Source of the DNA: Niveispirillum cyanobacteriorum
GTDB taxonomy: Bacteria > Pseudomonadota > Alphaproteobacteria > Azospirillales > Azospirillaceae
Direction: 5' to 3'
Length of the DNA: 64,000 bases
NCBI RefSeq assembly: GCF_002868735.1
Contig: NZ_CP025612.1
Span: forward strand, 248,001 to 312,000
Shown here in pieces: positions 27,336-36,950 of the stretch; within the stretch, counting starts at the first letter, position 1; each line of letters opens with the position of its first letter. A model generated the notes under the pieces. That model had not been told where the DNA came from. It made no database searches and saw nothing but the letters and a program-made list of their open reading frames with translations. A program made the translations under genes and the position numbers.

Positions 27336-28228
27336 GCCTTCTCCGCCGACACAGCGGCCAGAATCAGGTCATGGACGGTCTGGTTGACCGGTGTCGGGAT
27401 ACCATGGGCCGCACCGCGCCGGATGATGACGCCGTTGCGGGCATCAAGCTCCATGGGCCGCCCCGCCATCCGGTCGGCCAGCAGGGAATTGATCCCCGCC
27501 GGTGCCGCCGCGCAGCAAGCATCCATCACCTGATCCACCGTTGCATCGTCCATATTGGCCCCCTCGGCCCTGGCGACGGCGACGCATTCGGCCACCAGGG
27601 CGCGCATCACCGGCGCCGCCCCCGCATGATGGACGATGCCCGCCGGTTGCCGTAGCAGGGCCGACACTGCACCGGCGGCATTCAGGCACAGCTTGCGCCA
27701 GACAACGGTCGTGAAATCGGCATCCGCCGTCACATTGATGCCGGTCCCGTGGAATAGAGTGATGAAGTCGGCACTGTCCGGCCCTTGCGGTACCACCATG
27801 ATGCCGGCGGCGCGTTGCAGAACGCGGCCAGGGCCCAGCCGTTCGGCGGGGATATCCAGCATCACCGGTAGGATGCGGGCGGGATCGACAAAGGCCGCGA
27901 AATTCGCCACATGCTCCACCCCGTTCTGCAGCACGGCCAGCCGCGTCTGCGGCCCCATCAGGGCGGGCAGCCAGGTGCGGGCGATGGCGGCACTGTCATA
28001 GGCCTTGGTGGTAGCGATCACCCAATCGACCGGGCGTGTCTGCGTCGGATCGGCATAAAGGGTCGGCGTGGCGGCGACGGTGCCGTCCGGTCCCTGCACC
28101 TCCAGGCTGCTGAAGCCACCGCTGCGCAGGCACAGGCTGACATCCAGCCCGCCCCGGGCCGACAGGCGGGCAGCGATGACGGTGCCGATGGCGCCCGCCC
28201 CGACAATGGCAATACGCGGTATGGACAT
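27326..28228 (-). CDS. 2-dehydropantoate 2-reductase (ketopantoate reductase family)
   Basis: NADPH-dependent reductase of the ApbA/PanE family, 300 aa. The N-terminal Rossmann motif is VGAGAIGT. IATTKAYD and LQNGVEH follow, and WRKLCLNAAGAVSALL carries the conserved Lys and Asn of the active site, with a C-terminal helical domain (ELDARNGVIIRRGAAHG). Normal role is ketopantoate to pantoate in pantothenate synthesis, but paralogues act on other keto acids, so the symbol panE is not certain. It is the last of three closely packed minus-strand genes. Confidence 0.87.
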   Translation of the reverse strand: MSIPRIAIVGAGAIGTVIAARLSARGGLDVSLCLRSGGFSSLEVQGPDGTVAATPTLYADPTQTRPVDWVIATTKAYDSAAIARTWLPALMGPQTRLAVLQNGVEHVANFAAFVDPARILPVMLDIPAERLGPGRVLQRAAGIMVVPQGPDSADFITLFHGTGINVTADADFTTVVWRKLCLNAAGAVSALLRQPAGIVHHAGAAPVMRALVAECVAVARAEGANMDDATVDQVMDACCAAAPAGINSLLADRMAGRPMELDARNGVIIRRGAAHGIPTPVNQTVHDLILAAVSAEKAQR

Positions 28229-28232
28229 GGCG

Positions 28233-28652
28233 TCAGGTCCTGTAGAACAGCGCCCAGGCGGCCAGGGAAACGGCCCCGAACAGGAAGGCCAACATATAGG
28301 TTTTTACCGGCACGGGCACCTTTTCGTCCGGACCGGCGGGGCCACGGGCCTTGCCGGTGCTCTTGCCCTTGGCCGGTTGCTGCTTTGGCTTTGCCCGCTC
28401 GCTTCCGGCCACAACGGTCGGCTTGGGCCGATCGCCCTTGCGCGGGTCATGCAGTTCGATGAGGCGCCAGTCGAAATCGGCCAGCGCCTCATCGCTGACG
28501 AAATCCACCTGGATCAGGCGGACAGGGCCGGCACCATGCAGGTTCACGGCATTGCGGAATTCCGCCTTTCCCTGGCCCAGATCATCGACCAGGGACAGGG
28601 TTTCCCATTTCGCCCCTTTGGGCCGCTGTACCGCGTATTTCCGTTCCGCCAC
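28233..28652 (-). CDS. Hypothetical tail-anchored protein
   Basis: 139 aa from a GTG at 28652, just after the permease stop codon; no family recognised. Residues 1-75 form a soluble acidic/basic domain (KYAVQRPKGAKWETLSLVDD; ADFDWRLIELHDPRKGD). A basic, Lys/Ala/Pro-rich linker (~80-115) follows, then one C-terminal hydrophobic helix (MLAFLFGAVSLAAWALFY). The layout suggests a tail-anchored inner-membrane protein with a cytoplasmic head. It is packed between permease (13 bp) and reductase (4 bp) genes and may function with the permease. Confidence 0.6.
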   Translation of the reverse strand: MAERKYAVQRPKGAKWETLSLVDDLGQGKAEFRNAVNLHGAGPVRLIQVDFVSDEALADFDWRLIELHDPRKGDRPKPTVVAGSERAKPKQQPAKGKSTGKARGPAGPDEKVPVPVKTYMLAFLFGAVSLAAWALFYRT

Positions 28653-28665
28653 GTGATGCCCCGAC

Positions 28666-29514
28666 CTACTCACCCGCCTGCAACAGCGCGCCGCGCTGCC
28701 GCGCATTACGGAACGCCCGCAGGAAATATAGGGAAGCCAGCCCCAGATAGAAAAGGTTAAGAATAACGGCCAGCCCCAGCATCCGCCATTCCACGGTCCC
28801 CTGATAGAGAACGGCCCGCATTCCCTCAAACACATGGGTCGATGGCAGGGCCAGGGCGACATACTGCACTGCTGGCGGCAGCGCGGAGACGGGGTAATAG
28901 ACGGCGGAGAAGGGGGCCAGCACGAACACGGCCATCCAGCACAGCGACTCCGCCCCCAGCCCGTGCCGCAGAATCATGCCCGATGTCAGCAGCCCGACCG
29001 CCACGCCCAGCATCATCAGATTGGCGAAGAATGCTGCCAGCGGCAGGCCCAGGTCGAGGATGGAGATATCGAAGAAAATCACCGCCAGGATGGAAGGCGG
29101 CAACACGCCCAGGATGACGCGGATGAAACCCATCACCACCAGCGACACCACCCATTCCCAGGGGCGAAGCGGGCTGACGAACAGGTTGCCCAGGTTACGG
29201 GACCAAAGCTCCTCCAGAAAGGTGATGCTCATCCCGATCTGGGTACGGACCAACACTTCCCACAGCAGCACGGCAGAGATCAGCACGCCAGCGGCCCCCG
29301 CCAGCAGCGAGGTCTGACCACGCAGGAACTGCGACATGAAACCCCAGACCAGCAACTGCACCGTGGGCCAGTAGCAAAGCTCAAGCATGCGCGGCCAGCT
29401 TTGCCGGATCAGGAACCAGTTGCGCATCACCATGCCCATGATGCGGCGTGGTGACCCGCCCAGGAAGCCGGGGCTCGAAATGGCCTGATCGGGAAGATTG
29501 GTCGGGTTCTGCAT
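28666..29514 (-). CDS. ABC-2 type transporter permease
   Basis: Inner-membrane permease, 282 aa from the ATG at 29514; a longer reading to 29589 would run into the glnA terminator. Six hydrophobic segments are visible (e.g. LLAGAAGVLISAVLLWEVLV, ILGVLPPSILAVIFF, ANLMMLGVAVGLLTSGMI). The region LEELWSRNLGNLFVSPLRPWEW matches the ABC-2 family E-loop of polysaccharide/drug exporters. No ATPase gene lies next to it, so its partner must be encoded elsewhere. Substrate unknown. Confidence 0.8.
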   Translation of the reverse strand: MQNPTNLPDQAISSPGFLGGSPRRIMGMVMRNWFLIRQSWPRMLELCYWPTVQLLVWGFMSQFLRGQTSLLAGAAGVLISAVLLWEVLVRTQIGMSITFLEELWSRNLGNLFVSPLRPWEWVVSLVVMGFIRVILGVLPPSILAVIFFDISILDLGLPLAAFFANLMMLGVAVGLLTSGMILRHGLGAESLCWMAVFVLAPFSAVYYPVSALPPAVQYVALALPSTHVFEGMRAVLYQGTVEWRMLGLAVILNLFYLGLASLYFLRAFRNARQRGALLQAGE

Positions 29515-29550
29515 TGCGGGACGCAGACTACTGGATCGCTCGGAAATGCG

Positions 29551-29580
29551 AAACCCCCGCCGGTTGCCCGGCGGGGGTCT
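29551..29580 (-). terminator. Terminator of glnA
   Basis: A perfect 11-bp stem (29553-29563 with 29568-29578, ACCCCCGCCGG/CCGGCGGGGGT) with a 4-nt loop is followed on the minus strand by TTTCGCATTT. It lies 46 bp after the glnA stop codon. Confidence 0.82.
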
Positions 29581-29623
29581 GCTGATCATCGCTGAGTGCC
29601 GGCCCGTTACGGGGCCGAACGCA

Positions 29624-31033
29624 TCAGACGCTGTAGTACATCTTGTACTCGATCGGGTGCGGCGAGGTTTCGAACGCCAGCACTTCTTCCATCTTCAGCT
29701 CAATGAAGCTGTCGATCATGTCGTCGGTGAAGACGTCGCCCTTCTTCAGGAAGTCGCGGTCGGCCGACAGGCTTTCCAGGGCTTCGCGCAGCGAGCGGCA
29801 AACCGTCGGGATTTCCTTCAGTTCTTCCGGCGGCAGATCGTACAGGTTCTTGTCCATGGCTTCGCCCGGATGGATCTTGTTCTGGATACCATCCAGACCG
29901 GCCATCAGCATGGCGGCGAACGCCAGGTAGGGGTTCGCGCCCGGATCGGGGAAGCGGACCTCGACGCGCTTGCCCTTCGGGCTCGACACGTGCGGGATAC
30001 GGCAAGAGGCCGAACGGTTGCGGCTGGAGTAAGCCAGCAGCACCGGTGCCTCATAACCCGGGACCAGACGCTTGTAGCTGTTGGTCAGCGGGTTGGTGAA
30101 GGCGTTAAGGGCACGAGCGTGCTTGATGATGCCGCCGATATAGAACAGAGCGGTTTCCGACAGGTCGGCATACTGGTTGCCGGCGAACAGCGGCTTGCCG
30201 TCCTTCCAGATCGACTGGTGGCAGTGCATGCCCGAGCCGTTATCGCCGAACACCGGCTTCGGCATGAAGGTCGCCGTCTTGCCGTACTGATGGGCCACGT
30301 TATGGACCACATACTTGAACAGCTGCATGCCGTCGGCCATCTTGACCAGCGTGCCGAACTTGACGCCCAGCTCGTGCTGCGAAGCGGCCACTTCGTGGTG
30401 GTGCTTCTCGACCTCGACGCCCATTTCGCCCAGGACGGTCAGCATCTCAGCGCGCAGGTCCTGGGCGCTGTCGATCGGGGCCACGGGGAAGTAGCCGCCC
30501 TTGACGCCCGGACGATGGCCCAGGTTGCCGCCTTCGTAGGAACGACCGGAATTGTACGGACCCTCTTCGGAGTCGAACTCGTACATGACCTTGTTCATCG
30601 AGACTTCGAACTTCACGTCGTCGAACACGAAGAATTCGGCTTCCGGACCGAAATAGGCGGTGTCGCCGATGCCGGCCGACGCCATGTAGCGCTCAGCGGC
30701 CTTGGCGATGGAGCGCGGGTCGCGGCTGTAGGGCTGACGGGTGGAGGGCTCCAGCACGTCGCACAGAACGGTCAGCAGCGGCTGGGCCGAGAACGGGTCC
30801 ATGACGGCCGTCGACAGGTCCGGCAGCAGGGTCATGTCGGACTCGTTGATCGCCTTCCAGCCGGCGATGGACGAGCCGTCGAACATGACGCCGTCGGTCA
30901 GCAGATCCTCATCGACAGTGCAGATATGCTGGGAAACGTGGTGAACCTTCCCCTTGATGTCGGTGAAGCGGAAATCGACATACTTGACGTCGTTTTCCTT
31001 GATCAGGTCGAAGAACGTGGCCAAATCGGACAT
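29624..31033 (-). CDS. glnA: Glutamine synthetase, type I
   Basis: Makes glutamine from glutamate, ammonia and ATP; cytoplasmic dodecamer. 469 aa, the standard GSI-beta length. Beta-grasp N-terminus ([16 protein letters not shown]), then FDGSSIAGW, metal-binding [24 protein letters not shown], the ATP/active-site region [10 protein letters not shown] and [15 protein letters not shown]. The adenylylation tyrosine is in NLYDLPPEE, so control by GlnE is expected. It is downstream of glnB (160 bp) on the same strand. The spacer carries a hairpin but no clear U-run terminator, so read-through from the glnB promoter is likely. Confidence 0.98.
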   Translation of the reverse strand: MSDLATFFDLIKENDVKYVDFRFTDIKGKVHHVSQHICTVDEDLLTDGVMFDGSSIAGWKAINESDMTLLPDLSTAVMDPFSAQPLLTVLCDVLEPSTRQPYSRDPRSIAKAAERYMASAGIGDTAYFGPEAEFFVFDDVKFEVSMNKVMYEFDSEEGPYNSGRSYEGGNLGHRPGVKGGYFPVAPIDSAQDLRAEMLTVLGEMGVEVEKHHHEVAASQHELGVKFGTLVKMADGMQLFKYVVHNVAHQYGKTATFMPKPVFGDNGSGMHCHQSIWKDGKPLFAGNQYADLSETALFYIGGIIKHARALNAFTNPLTNSYKRLVPGYEAPVLLAYSSRNRSASCRIPHVSSPKGKRVEVRFPDPGANPYLAFAAMLMAGLDGIQNKIHPGEAMDKNLYDLPPEELKEIPTVCRSLREALESLSADRDFLKKGDVFTDDMIDSFIELKMEEVLAFETSPHPIEYKMYYSV

Positions 31034-31144
31034 AGCCTCTGCTTCCGTGGTTTGAGGTTTGTCGTGGAAGGAACTGGTCCCAGGCTTTGGGGCCGCCGGT
31101 TGGTGGCGTTACTCCATCCCCGGACCATTTGAAAGAAAATTCTG

Positions 31145-31192
31145 TACCCTGGTTTCGGGCGCTTCGGATGTTGCCGAAATGCCCGAAAAAAC
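31145..31192 (-). other. Hairpin in the glnB-glnA spacer
   Basis: TTCGGGC..TCGG pairs with CCGA..GCCCGAA around a 6-nt loop, just after the glnB stop codon. Read on the minus strand it has no trailing U-run, so it is more likely a processing, stability or partial attenuation element than a full terminator. Confidence 0.45.
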
Positions 31193-31193
31193 G

Positions 31194-31827
<634 letters not shown>

Positions 31828-31856
31828 TTGACGCCCTGGGGCTGTTGTTGCATAAG
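31828..31856 (+). promoter_or_regulatory. Probable sigma-70 promoter of tRNA-His
   Basis: TTGACG (31828-31833), a 17-bp spacer and CATAAG (31851-31856), giving a start about 6 bases before the tRNA. Confidence 0.55.
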
Positions 31857-31868
31857 GCGGCCTCCGGC

Positions 31869-31945
31869 GGCGGTGGTAGCTCAGTTGGTAGAGCTCTCGG
31901 TTGTGGTCCGAGTGGTCGCGGGTTCGAGTCCCGTCCATCGCCCCA
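31869..31945 (+). tRNA. tRNA-His (GTG anticodon)
   Basis: A 77-nt cloverleaf with acceptor stem GCGGTGG/CCATCGC, D-loop AGCTCAGTTGGTAGAGC, anticodon stem-loop CTCGG-TTGTGGT-CCGAG (anticodon GTG), T-arm GCGGGTTCGAGTCCCGT and encoded CCA. The extra 5' G opposite discriminator C, specific to tRNA-His, is present at 31869. Confidence 0.97.
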
Positions 31946-31969
31946 TTCTCCCTTGGCGGAGAAACTGGA

Positions 31970-31998
31970 AAAAAGGCTGCCTCCTGGCGGCCTTTTTC
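31970..31998 (+). terminator. Terminator of tRNA-His
   Basis: AAGGCTGCC-tcct-GGCGGCCTT stem (one T-G wobble) followed by TTTC, 25 bp after the tRNA. Confidence 0.8.
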
Positions 31999-32065
31999 AT
32001 TTCCAGGCCGTGCCCACCCTGGCGCAAACTGGCCCCGTGCTTTCTCCCGAGCTGGAAGATAGGGC

Positions 32066-33532
32066 ATGGCCCATGAAATCCTGACGGTCGCTCAGATGTA
32101 TTCGGTCGACCGCGCTGCCATGCAGGCGGGCATCCCCGGCAGTCTGCTGATGGAACGCGCGGGCATGGCTGTGGCGCGTGAGGCGATTATTCTGTGCGGT
32201 GGCCGGCCCCGGCCTGTCGTGATCCTGTGCGGTCCCGGCAATAATGGGGGTGACGGGTTCGTGGCGGCCCGGCATCTGTCCGCCGCCGGTTGGCGGGTGC
32301 GGGTCGGGCTTTTGGGCGACCGTGTGGCGCTGCGCGGGGATGCGGCCTGGGCGGCGGAATGCTGGACTGGTTGTGTGGACGTGGCTTCACCGGACCTGCT
32401 GTCCGGTGCCGGTCTGGTAATCGACGCGATGTTCGGCGCAGGACTGAACCGTCCGCTGGAGGGGCAGGCACTGGCGCTGGTGCAGGCCATGGCGCAGCCG
32501 GGCTTGCCGGTTCTGGCCGTGGATGTGCCCAGCGGCATCCATGGCGATAATGGGGTGGTGCTGGGTGCGGCCCCCGTCGCGGATGTCACGGTCAGCTTCT
32601 TCCGGCCCAAACCCGCCCATTACCTTTATCCGGCACGCGGCCATGTCGGGCGGCTGGTCATTGCCGATATCGGCATCCCGGACACTGTTCTGGCCAGCAT
32701 CGGCCCGACCATCCAGACCAATGACCCGACTCTGTGGCGCGCGCAGTTCCCCAGGCCCGCTGTCACGGGGCACAAATATCAGCGCGGCCATGCCCTGATC
32801 CTGGGTGGGACGGTGATGACGGGGGCGGCCCGACTGTCGGCGCGGGCTGCCCTGCGTCTGGGTGCCGGGCTGGTGACGCTGGCCTGTGAGCCGGCGGCGC
32901 AGCTGGTCTACAGTCTGTCCATGCCCAGCCTGATCGTGCAGCCCATCACCGATGCGGGCGGCTTTTCGGAACTGCTGGCCGACCCACGTCGTAACGCCGT
33001 TCTGCTAGGGCCGGGCGCCGGGACGGGGGCCCTGTTGCGCGAGGCGGTGCTGGCCAGCCTCCGTGCCGGAAAGGCCGGTGTGCTGGATGCCGATTTTTTC
33101 AGCAGTTTTGCAGGTGCGCTTTCGACGCTGCGGCAGGCTGGCCTCAATGACCGCTGGGTGCTGACCCCGCATGAGGGGGAGTTCGCGCGGCTGTTCGGTC
33201 CGCTGACCGGTTCCCGCCTGGACCGTGCACGCCATGCAGCGGCGGAGTCGGGGGCGGTGGTGTTGCTGAAAGGACCGGATACGGTGATCGCGCATCCCGA
33301 TGGGCGGGTGCGCGTCAATCATAATGCGCCACCTGATCTCGCTATTGCGGGCAGCGGCGACGTGCTGTCGGGCCTGATCCTGGCCCTGCTAGCCCAGGGG
33401 ATGGACCCGTTCGACGCCGCCAGTACAGGTGCCTGGCTACATGGCGCTGCGGGCCAATACTGTGGTCGGGGGCTGATCGCGGAGGACCTGCCCGAGGCGG
33501 TGCCGGCTGTTTTGAAGCAGAATAATCTTTGA
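32066..33532 (+). CDS. nnr: Bifunctional NAD(P)H-hydrate epimerase/dehydratase
   Basis: Repairs damaged hydrated NAD(P)H: the N-terminal YjeF_N domain (residues ~1-215) epimerises the R form and the C-terminal ribokinase-like domain (~225-485) dehydrates the S form with ADP. 488 aa. Motifs: CGPGNNGGDGFVAARHL and DVPSGIHGDNG in the epimerase; GHKYQRGHALILGG, LGPGAGTG, LTPHEGEFARLFG and AGSGDVLSGLILALLAQG in the dehydratase. It follows the tRNA-His terminator. Annotated nnr or nnrD in other genomes. Confidence 0.94.
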   Translation: MAHEILTVAQMYSVDRAAMQAGIPGSLLMERAGMAVAREAIILCGGRPRPVVILCGPGNNGGDGFVAARHLSAAGWRVRVGLLGDRVALRGDAAWAAECWTGCVDVASPDLLSGAGLVIDAMFGAGLNRPLEGQALALVQAMAQPGLPVLAVDVPSGIHGDNGVVLGAAPVADVTVSFFRPKPAHYLYPARGHVGRLVIADIGIPDTVLASIGPTIQTNDPTLWRAQFPRPAVTGHKYQRGHALILGGTVMTGAARLSARAALRLGAGLVTLACEPAAQLVYSLSMPSLIVQPITDAGGFSELLADPRRNAVLLGPGAGTGALLREAVLASLRAGKAGVLDADFFSSFAGALSTLRQAGLNDRWVLTPHEGEFARLFGPLTGSRLDRARHAAAESGAVVLLKGPDTVIAHPDGRVRVNHNAPPDLAIAGSGDVLSGLILALLAQGMDPFDAASTGAWLHGAAGQYCGRGLIAEDLPEAVPAVLKQNNL

Positions 33533-33866
33533 AAAACAGTCAGGTAATGTTGTTGCACGCCCTGTCGTGTGCGCGACGCGACATCTCCAGGGTTTCGTTT
33601 CGGCAACATCGGAATGTGAATCCACACTGTTAAGTATTACCAGAATGATGTCCTAACAGCCGATCCGTGTGACAATGATGTTTCATTGATTTGCCTAAAA
33701 TCCAGGATAAATCCTGGGAAGATAGTCGCAGGATTCTGTGACATCTTATTGCGCACACAAAATGAATGCGTTAATTTCCATATACCGGAAAAGCAGTACC
33801 ACTTTTGGGAAACGGACGGCCAATGGCGGGTCAAGTCCGGGGTGAACCGAAATGGGGGGCGTTACG
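33533..33866. other. 334-bp intergenic region
   Basis: No gene seen. It is less GC-rich than its neighbours and contains a short hairpin CCAGGAT-aa-ATCCTGG at 33702-33717. It may hold the promoter of the small gene at 33867. Confidence 0.4.
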
Positions 33867-34136
33867 ATGAGCGTGTCGTTGTTCAAGCGTTCCAAACCGT
33901 TGGCGGCCCCTGTTCCGGGTGCCGTGTATCAGCGGGTGATCTTTAACACCGTGGAAACGGCCCGCGTGCTGGCCGTGACACAGGACGGTTTTCCGCTCCC
34001 CCATGTGCGCTATGTGGCGCGCAATGATGTGGTGGACGGGCCTGACCCGCATGGTCTGCGCCGGGACAAGGGGGCGGTGCGCACCCTGACGGTCGACAGT
34101 TTCACGCGGCTGTTCGGCAGCCCGCGCGCGGGCTGA
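33867..34136 (+). CDS. Small conserved-looking hypothetical protein
   Basis: 89 aa from the ATG at 33867, with a G-run (GGGGGG) as ribosome-binding site; five more residues are possible from 33852. No family recognised. The sequence (PGAVYQRVIFNTVETARVLA; DGFPLPHVRYVARND) reads as a compact beta-rich soluble domain without signal or membrane segment. GC-rich third positions support real coding. It may share a transcript with the following enzyme gene. Confidence 0.6.
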   Translation: MSVSLFKRSKPLAAPVPGAVYQRVIFNTVETARVLAVTQDGFPLPHVRYVARNDVVDGPDPHGLRRDKGAVRTLTVDSFTRLFGSPRAG

Positions 34137-34266
34137 TCGTTTCACCTGAGACGAGTTTGCTGATATAAGCGCCGATGGGTCTTCCGTCGGCGGTTTGCCT
34201 GTTGGCCGGCTTTGGTCGGGCGTGCGGTGGCGGGGCCAGATGCCTTCTGTCAGGGACACGTCCACC

Positions 34267-36625
34267 ATGCCCGATATTCGCCCCGCCGCCCCCGGTGTCG
34301 CCCGCGATGACCGCCGTCTGGCGCATCTGCGCGCGCTGGAGAAAAAGGCGCTGTGGCTGTCCACCTGGATGATCCACAATGCCAATCACCTTCAACCCGT
34401 CGCGCGACGGGTTGAAGGTGGGCGGGCATCAGGCCTCCAGTGCCTCAATGGTCAGCCTGATGACGGCTTTGTTCTTCGATGTGCTGCGCCCGCAGGATCG
34501 GGTCGCCGTGAAGCCCCATGCCAGCCCCGTGTTTCACGCCATCCAGTATCTGATGGGCCGGCAGACGCGGGAGAAGATGGAACGGTTCCGCGCCTTTGGC
34601 GGCGCCCAGTCCTATCCATCGCGCACCAAGGATACCGATGACGTGGATTTCTCCACCGGGTCCGTCGGTCTGGGTGTGGCGGTCACGGCCTTTGCCAGCA
34701 TGGTGCAGGATTATGTGCGCCTGAAGGGCCTGTCGGATCAGCCCGAGGGCCGCATGGTGGCCCTGGTCGGAGATGCGGAGATGGACGAGGGCAATGTCTT
34801 CGAGGCCATGCTGGAAGGCTGGAAGCATGATCTGCGCAATGCCTGGTGGATCATTGATTATAACCGGCAGAGCCTGGACAGCGTGGTTTCCGACAAGCTG
34901 TGGGAGCCGATCACCGGCATGTTCCGGTCGCTCGACTGGAATGTCGTCATCATGAAATATGGCCGCCTGTTGGAGGCAGCGTTCATGGAGCCGGGTGGTG
35001 AGGCGCTGCGCCATTGGATCGACACCTGTCCGAACCAGCTCTATGCGGCACTGTGCTTCAAGGGCGGGGCGTCCTGGCGCGAAGCGCTGGTCCGCGATCT
35101 GGGCACGACCAGCGGCATCCGGGGACTGCTGGACAGCCATGATGATGCGATGCTGGCGCGGTTGATGACCAATCTGGCCGGCCATGACCTGCCAACAATC
35201 CTGGACACTTTCCACACCGCCGCCAACGGCCCGGATGCCGAGCGACCGGCCTGTTTCGTGGCCTATACGGTCAAGGGAATGGGGCTACCGTTCCAGGGGC
35301 ACAAGGATAACCATTCCGGCCTGATGAACCTGGAGCAGATGGCCGCCTTCAAGGCGCAGTGCGGTATCAAGGACGGCCAGGAATGGGAACCGTTTGCGGG
35401 CCTGGATGTGGATGTGGAGGACCTGAAGCGCTTCTTGGCGCAAGAGGTGCCTTTCACCGCCACCCCGACGCGCCGTCTGTCTGCATGTTTCGTACCGGTT
35501 CCGGAACGACTTGATGTTTCGGTAACGGAACGGATGAGTACACAGGAAGGCTTCGGGAAGGTCCTGGCCGAGCTGGCCAAGGGCGACACCGAGTTGGCGT
35601 CACGCATCGTCACCACCAGCCCGGATGTCACGGTCTCCACCAACCTGGGCGCCTGGGTCAACCGGCGCGGCCTTTTCGACCGGCATGAACGGCACGATAT
35701 TTTCAAGGAACAGAAGGTCGTGTCGGCGCAGCGCTGGCAGGGCGATCCGCAGGGCCAACATATTGAACTGGGCATCGCTGAACATAACCTGTTCCTGATG
35801 CTGGCGGCCCTAGGCCTCAGCCATGACCTGTTCGGCGCGCGGCTGCTGCCGGTGGGCACGCTTTATGATCCGTTCGTGATGCGCGGGCTGGATGCGTTCA
35901 ACTATGCGCTTTATCAGGATTCGCGTTTCATGCTGGTGGCGACACCCAGCGGCGTGACCCTGGCACCGGAGGGTGGGGCGCATCAATCCATCGCCACCCC
36001 CTTGATCGGCATGGGGTTGCCGAAACTGTCCAGCTTTGAACCCGCCTATGTCGATGAACTGGCGGTCATCATGCGCTGGGGGTTTGAGCATATGCAGAGG
36101 CCCGATGGCGGCAGCCTCTATCTGCGCCTGTCCACACGCAGCCTGGAGCAGCCGTCCCGTCCGCTGGACTCCGACGCCGTCATCGATGGCGGCTATTGGC
36201 TGCGCCCGCCAATGCCCGATGCCGACCTCACCCTCATCTATATGGGTGCCCTGGCGCCAGAGGCACTGGCCGCGCACGCACAGCTGCTGGAGGATGTACC
36301 GGGCGCTGGCCTGCTGGCCGTGACCTCGGCGGACCGGCTGCATCAGGGCTGGATGGCGGCACGGCGTGCACGGCAGGCGGGGCAAGCGGCGGTGGCGCCG
36401 GTGGAGCGGCTGCTGTCCACCCTGCCTGCCACGGCGCGTCTCGTTACCATCACCGATGGGCACCCATCCGCGCTTTCCTGGCTGGGCGGGGTGCGGGGGC
36501 ACAAGGTGGCGGCATTGGGGGTGGAAACCTTTGGTCAGTCTGCCGATCTGCCCGACCTTTACGCAGCCCTGCGCCTGGATGCCGATGCCATCATCGATGC
36601 CGCCGCTCGGGTGCTGCTGGAATAG
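34267..36625 (+). CDS. Transketolase/AceE-like thiamine-diphosphate enzyme, frameshifted near the N-terminus
   Basis: A ThDP-dependent enzyme of the transketolase/homodimeric PDH-E1 superfamily. The start (MPDIRPAAPGVARDD..ALEKKALWLSTWMIHNANH) is in one frame from the ATG at 34267; the remaining ~745 residues (SRDGLKVGGHQASSASM onwards) are one frame later. Removing a single C at 34396-34398 restores HLQPSRDGLKVGG, so one extra base is present. The body carries the ThDP site (GDAEMDEGNVFEAMLEGWKHD..IIDYNRQSLD), the pyrimidine domain with GIAEHNLFLMLAALG, and a transketolase C-terminal domain. A start at 34379 would give a 748-aa product without the first part. The shift lies in a perfect 34-bp palindrome. 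Possible pseudogene or sequence error. Confidence 0.85.
34387..34420. repeat. Perfect 34-bp palindrome inside the transketolase-like gene
   Basis: Two 17-bp arms with no spacer (34387-34403 and 34404-34420; the left arm begins CACCTTCAACCCG). It coincides with the frameshift, and the extra C is one of the bases that makes the palindrome perfect. Confidence 0.95.
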
Positions 36626-36672
36626 CCGCCCCACCTTTATCGCGGGCACAACTGCCCCGGCAGATTCCGGGC

Positions 36673-36701
36673 TTGGCGAGCCTTAAACAGCTTGCTATAC
36701 G
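36673..36701 (+). promoter_or_regulatory. Probable sigma-70 promoter of tRNA-Leu
   Basis: TTGGCG (36673-36678), 17-bp spacer and TATACG (36696-36701), about 38 bp before the tRNA. Confidence 0.6.
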
Positions 36702-36739
36702 GTGCGCTCCCACGGGCGGCCTCATGGTTTGCCCGACGG

Positions 36740-36823
36740 GCGGGCGTGGCGGAATGGTAGACGCGCTGGATTTAGGTTCCAGTGTCGAAAGACGTGGGGG
36801 TTCAAGTCCCTTCGCCCGCACCA
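36740..36823 (+). tRNA. tRNA-Leu (TAG anticodon)
   Basis: An 84-nt class II tRNA: acceptor GCGGGCG/CGCCCGC, anticodon stem-loop CTGGA-TTTAGGT-TCCAG (anticodon TAG), short variable arm, T-arm GGGGGTTCAAGTCCCTT, discriminator A and encoded CCA. Confidence 0.97.
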
Positions 36824-36950
36824 CGAGTTTTGAGTTTTGACCCGCAACCCACCGCGGAAGCCGGAAATCCGGCCCACCCGCGGGAGCTTCGGTCCCTGTT
36901 AATGGCAGAGGGGGCTGGGGCGAACAGACAGAAGACAGGCATTTCGTCCC

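Noticed and set aside
29498-31132. 544-codon plus-strand frame antisense to glnA
   Set aside because: glnA is unmistakable on the minus strand; the antisense frame has no recognisable domain.
34379-34420. Programmed ribosomal frameshift at the transketolase-like gene
   Set aside because: No slippery heptamer or downstream pseudoknot beyond the palindrome is evident, and this family is not known to use frameshifting; a mutation or sequence error is simpler.
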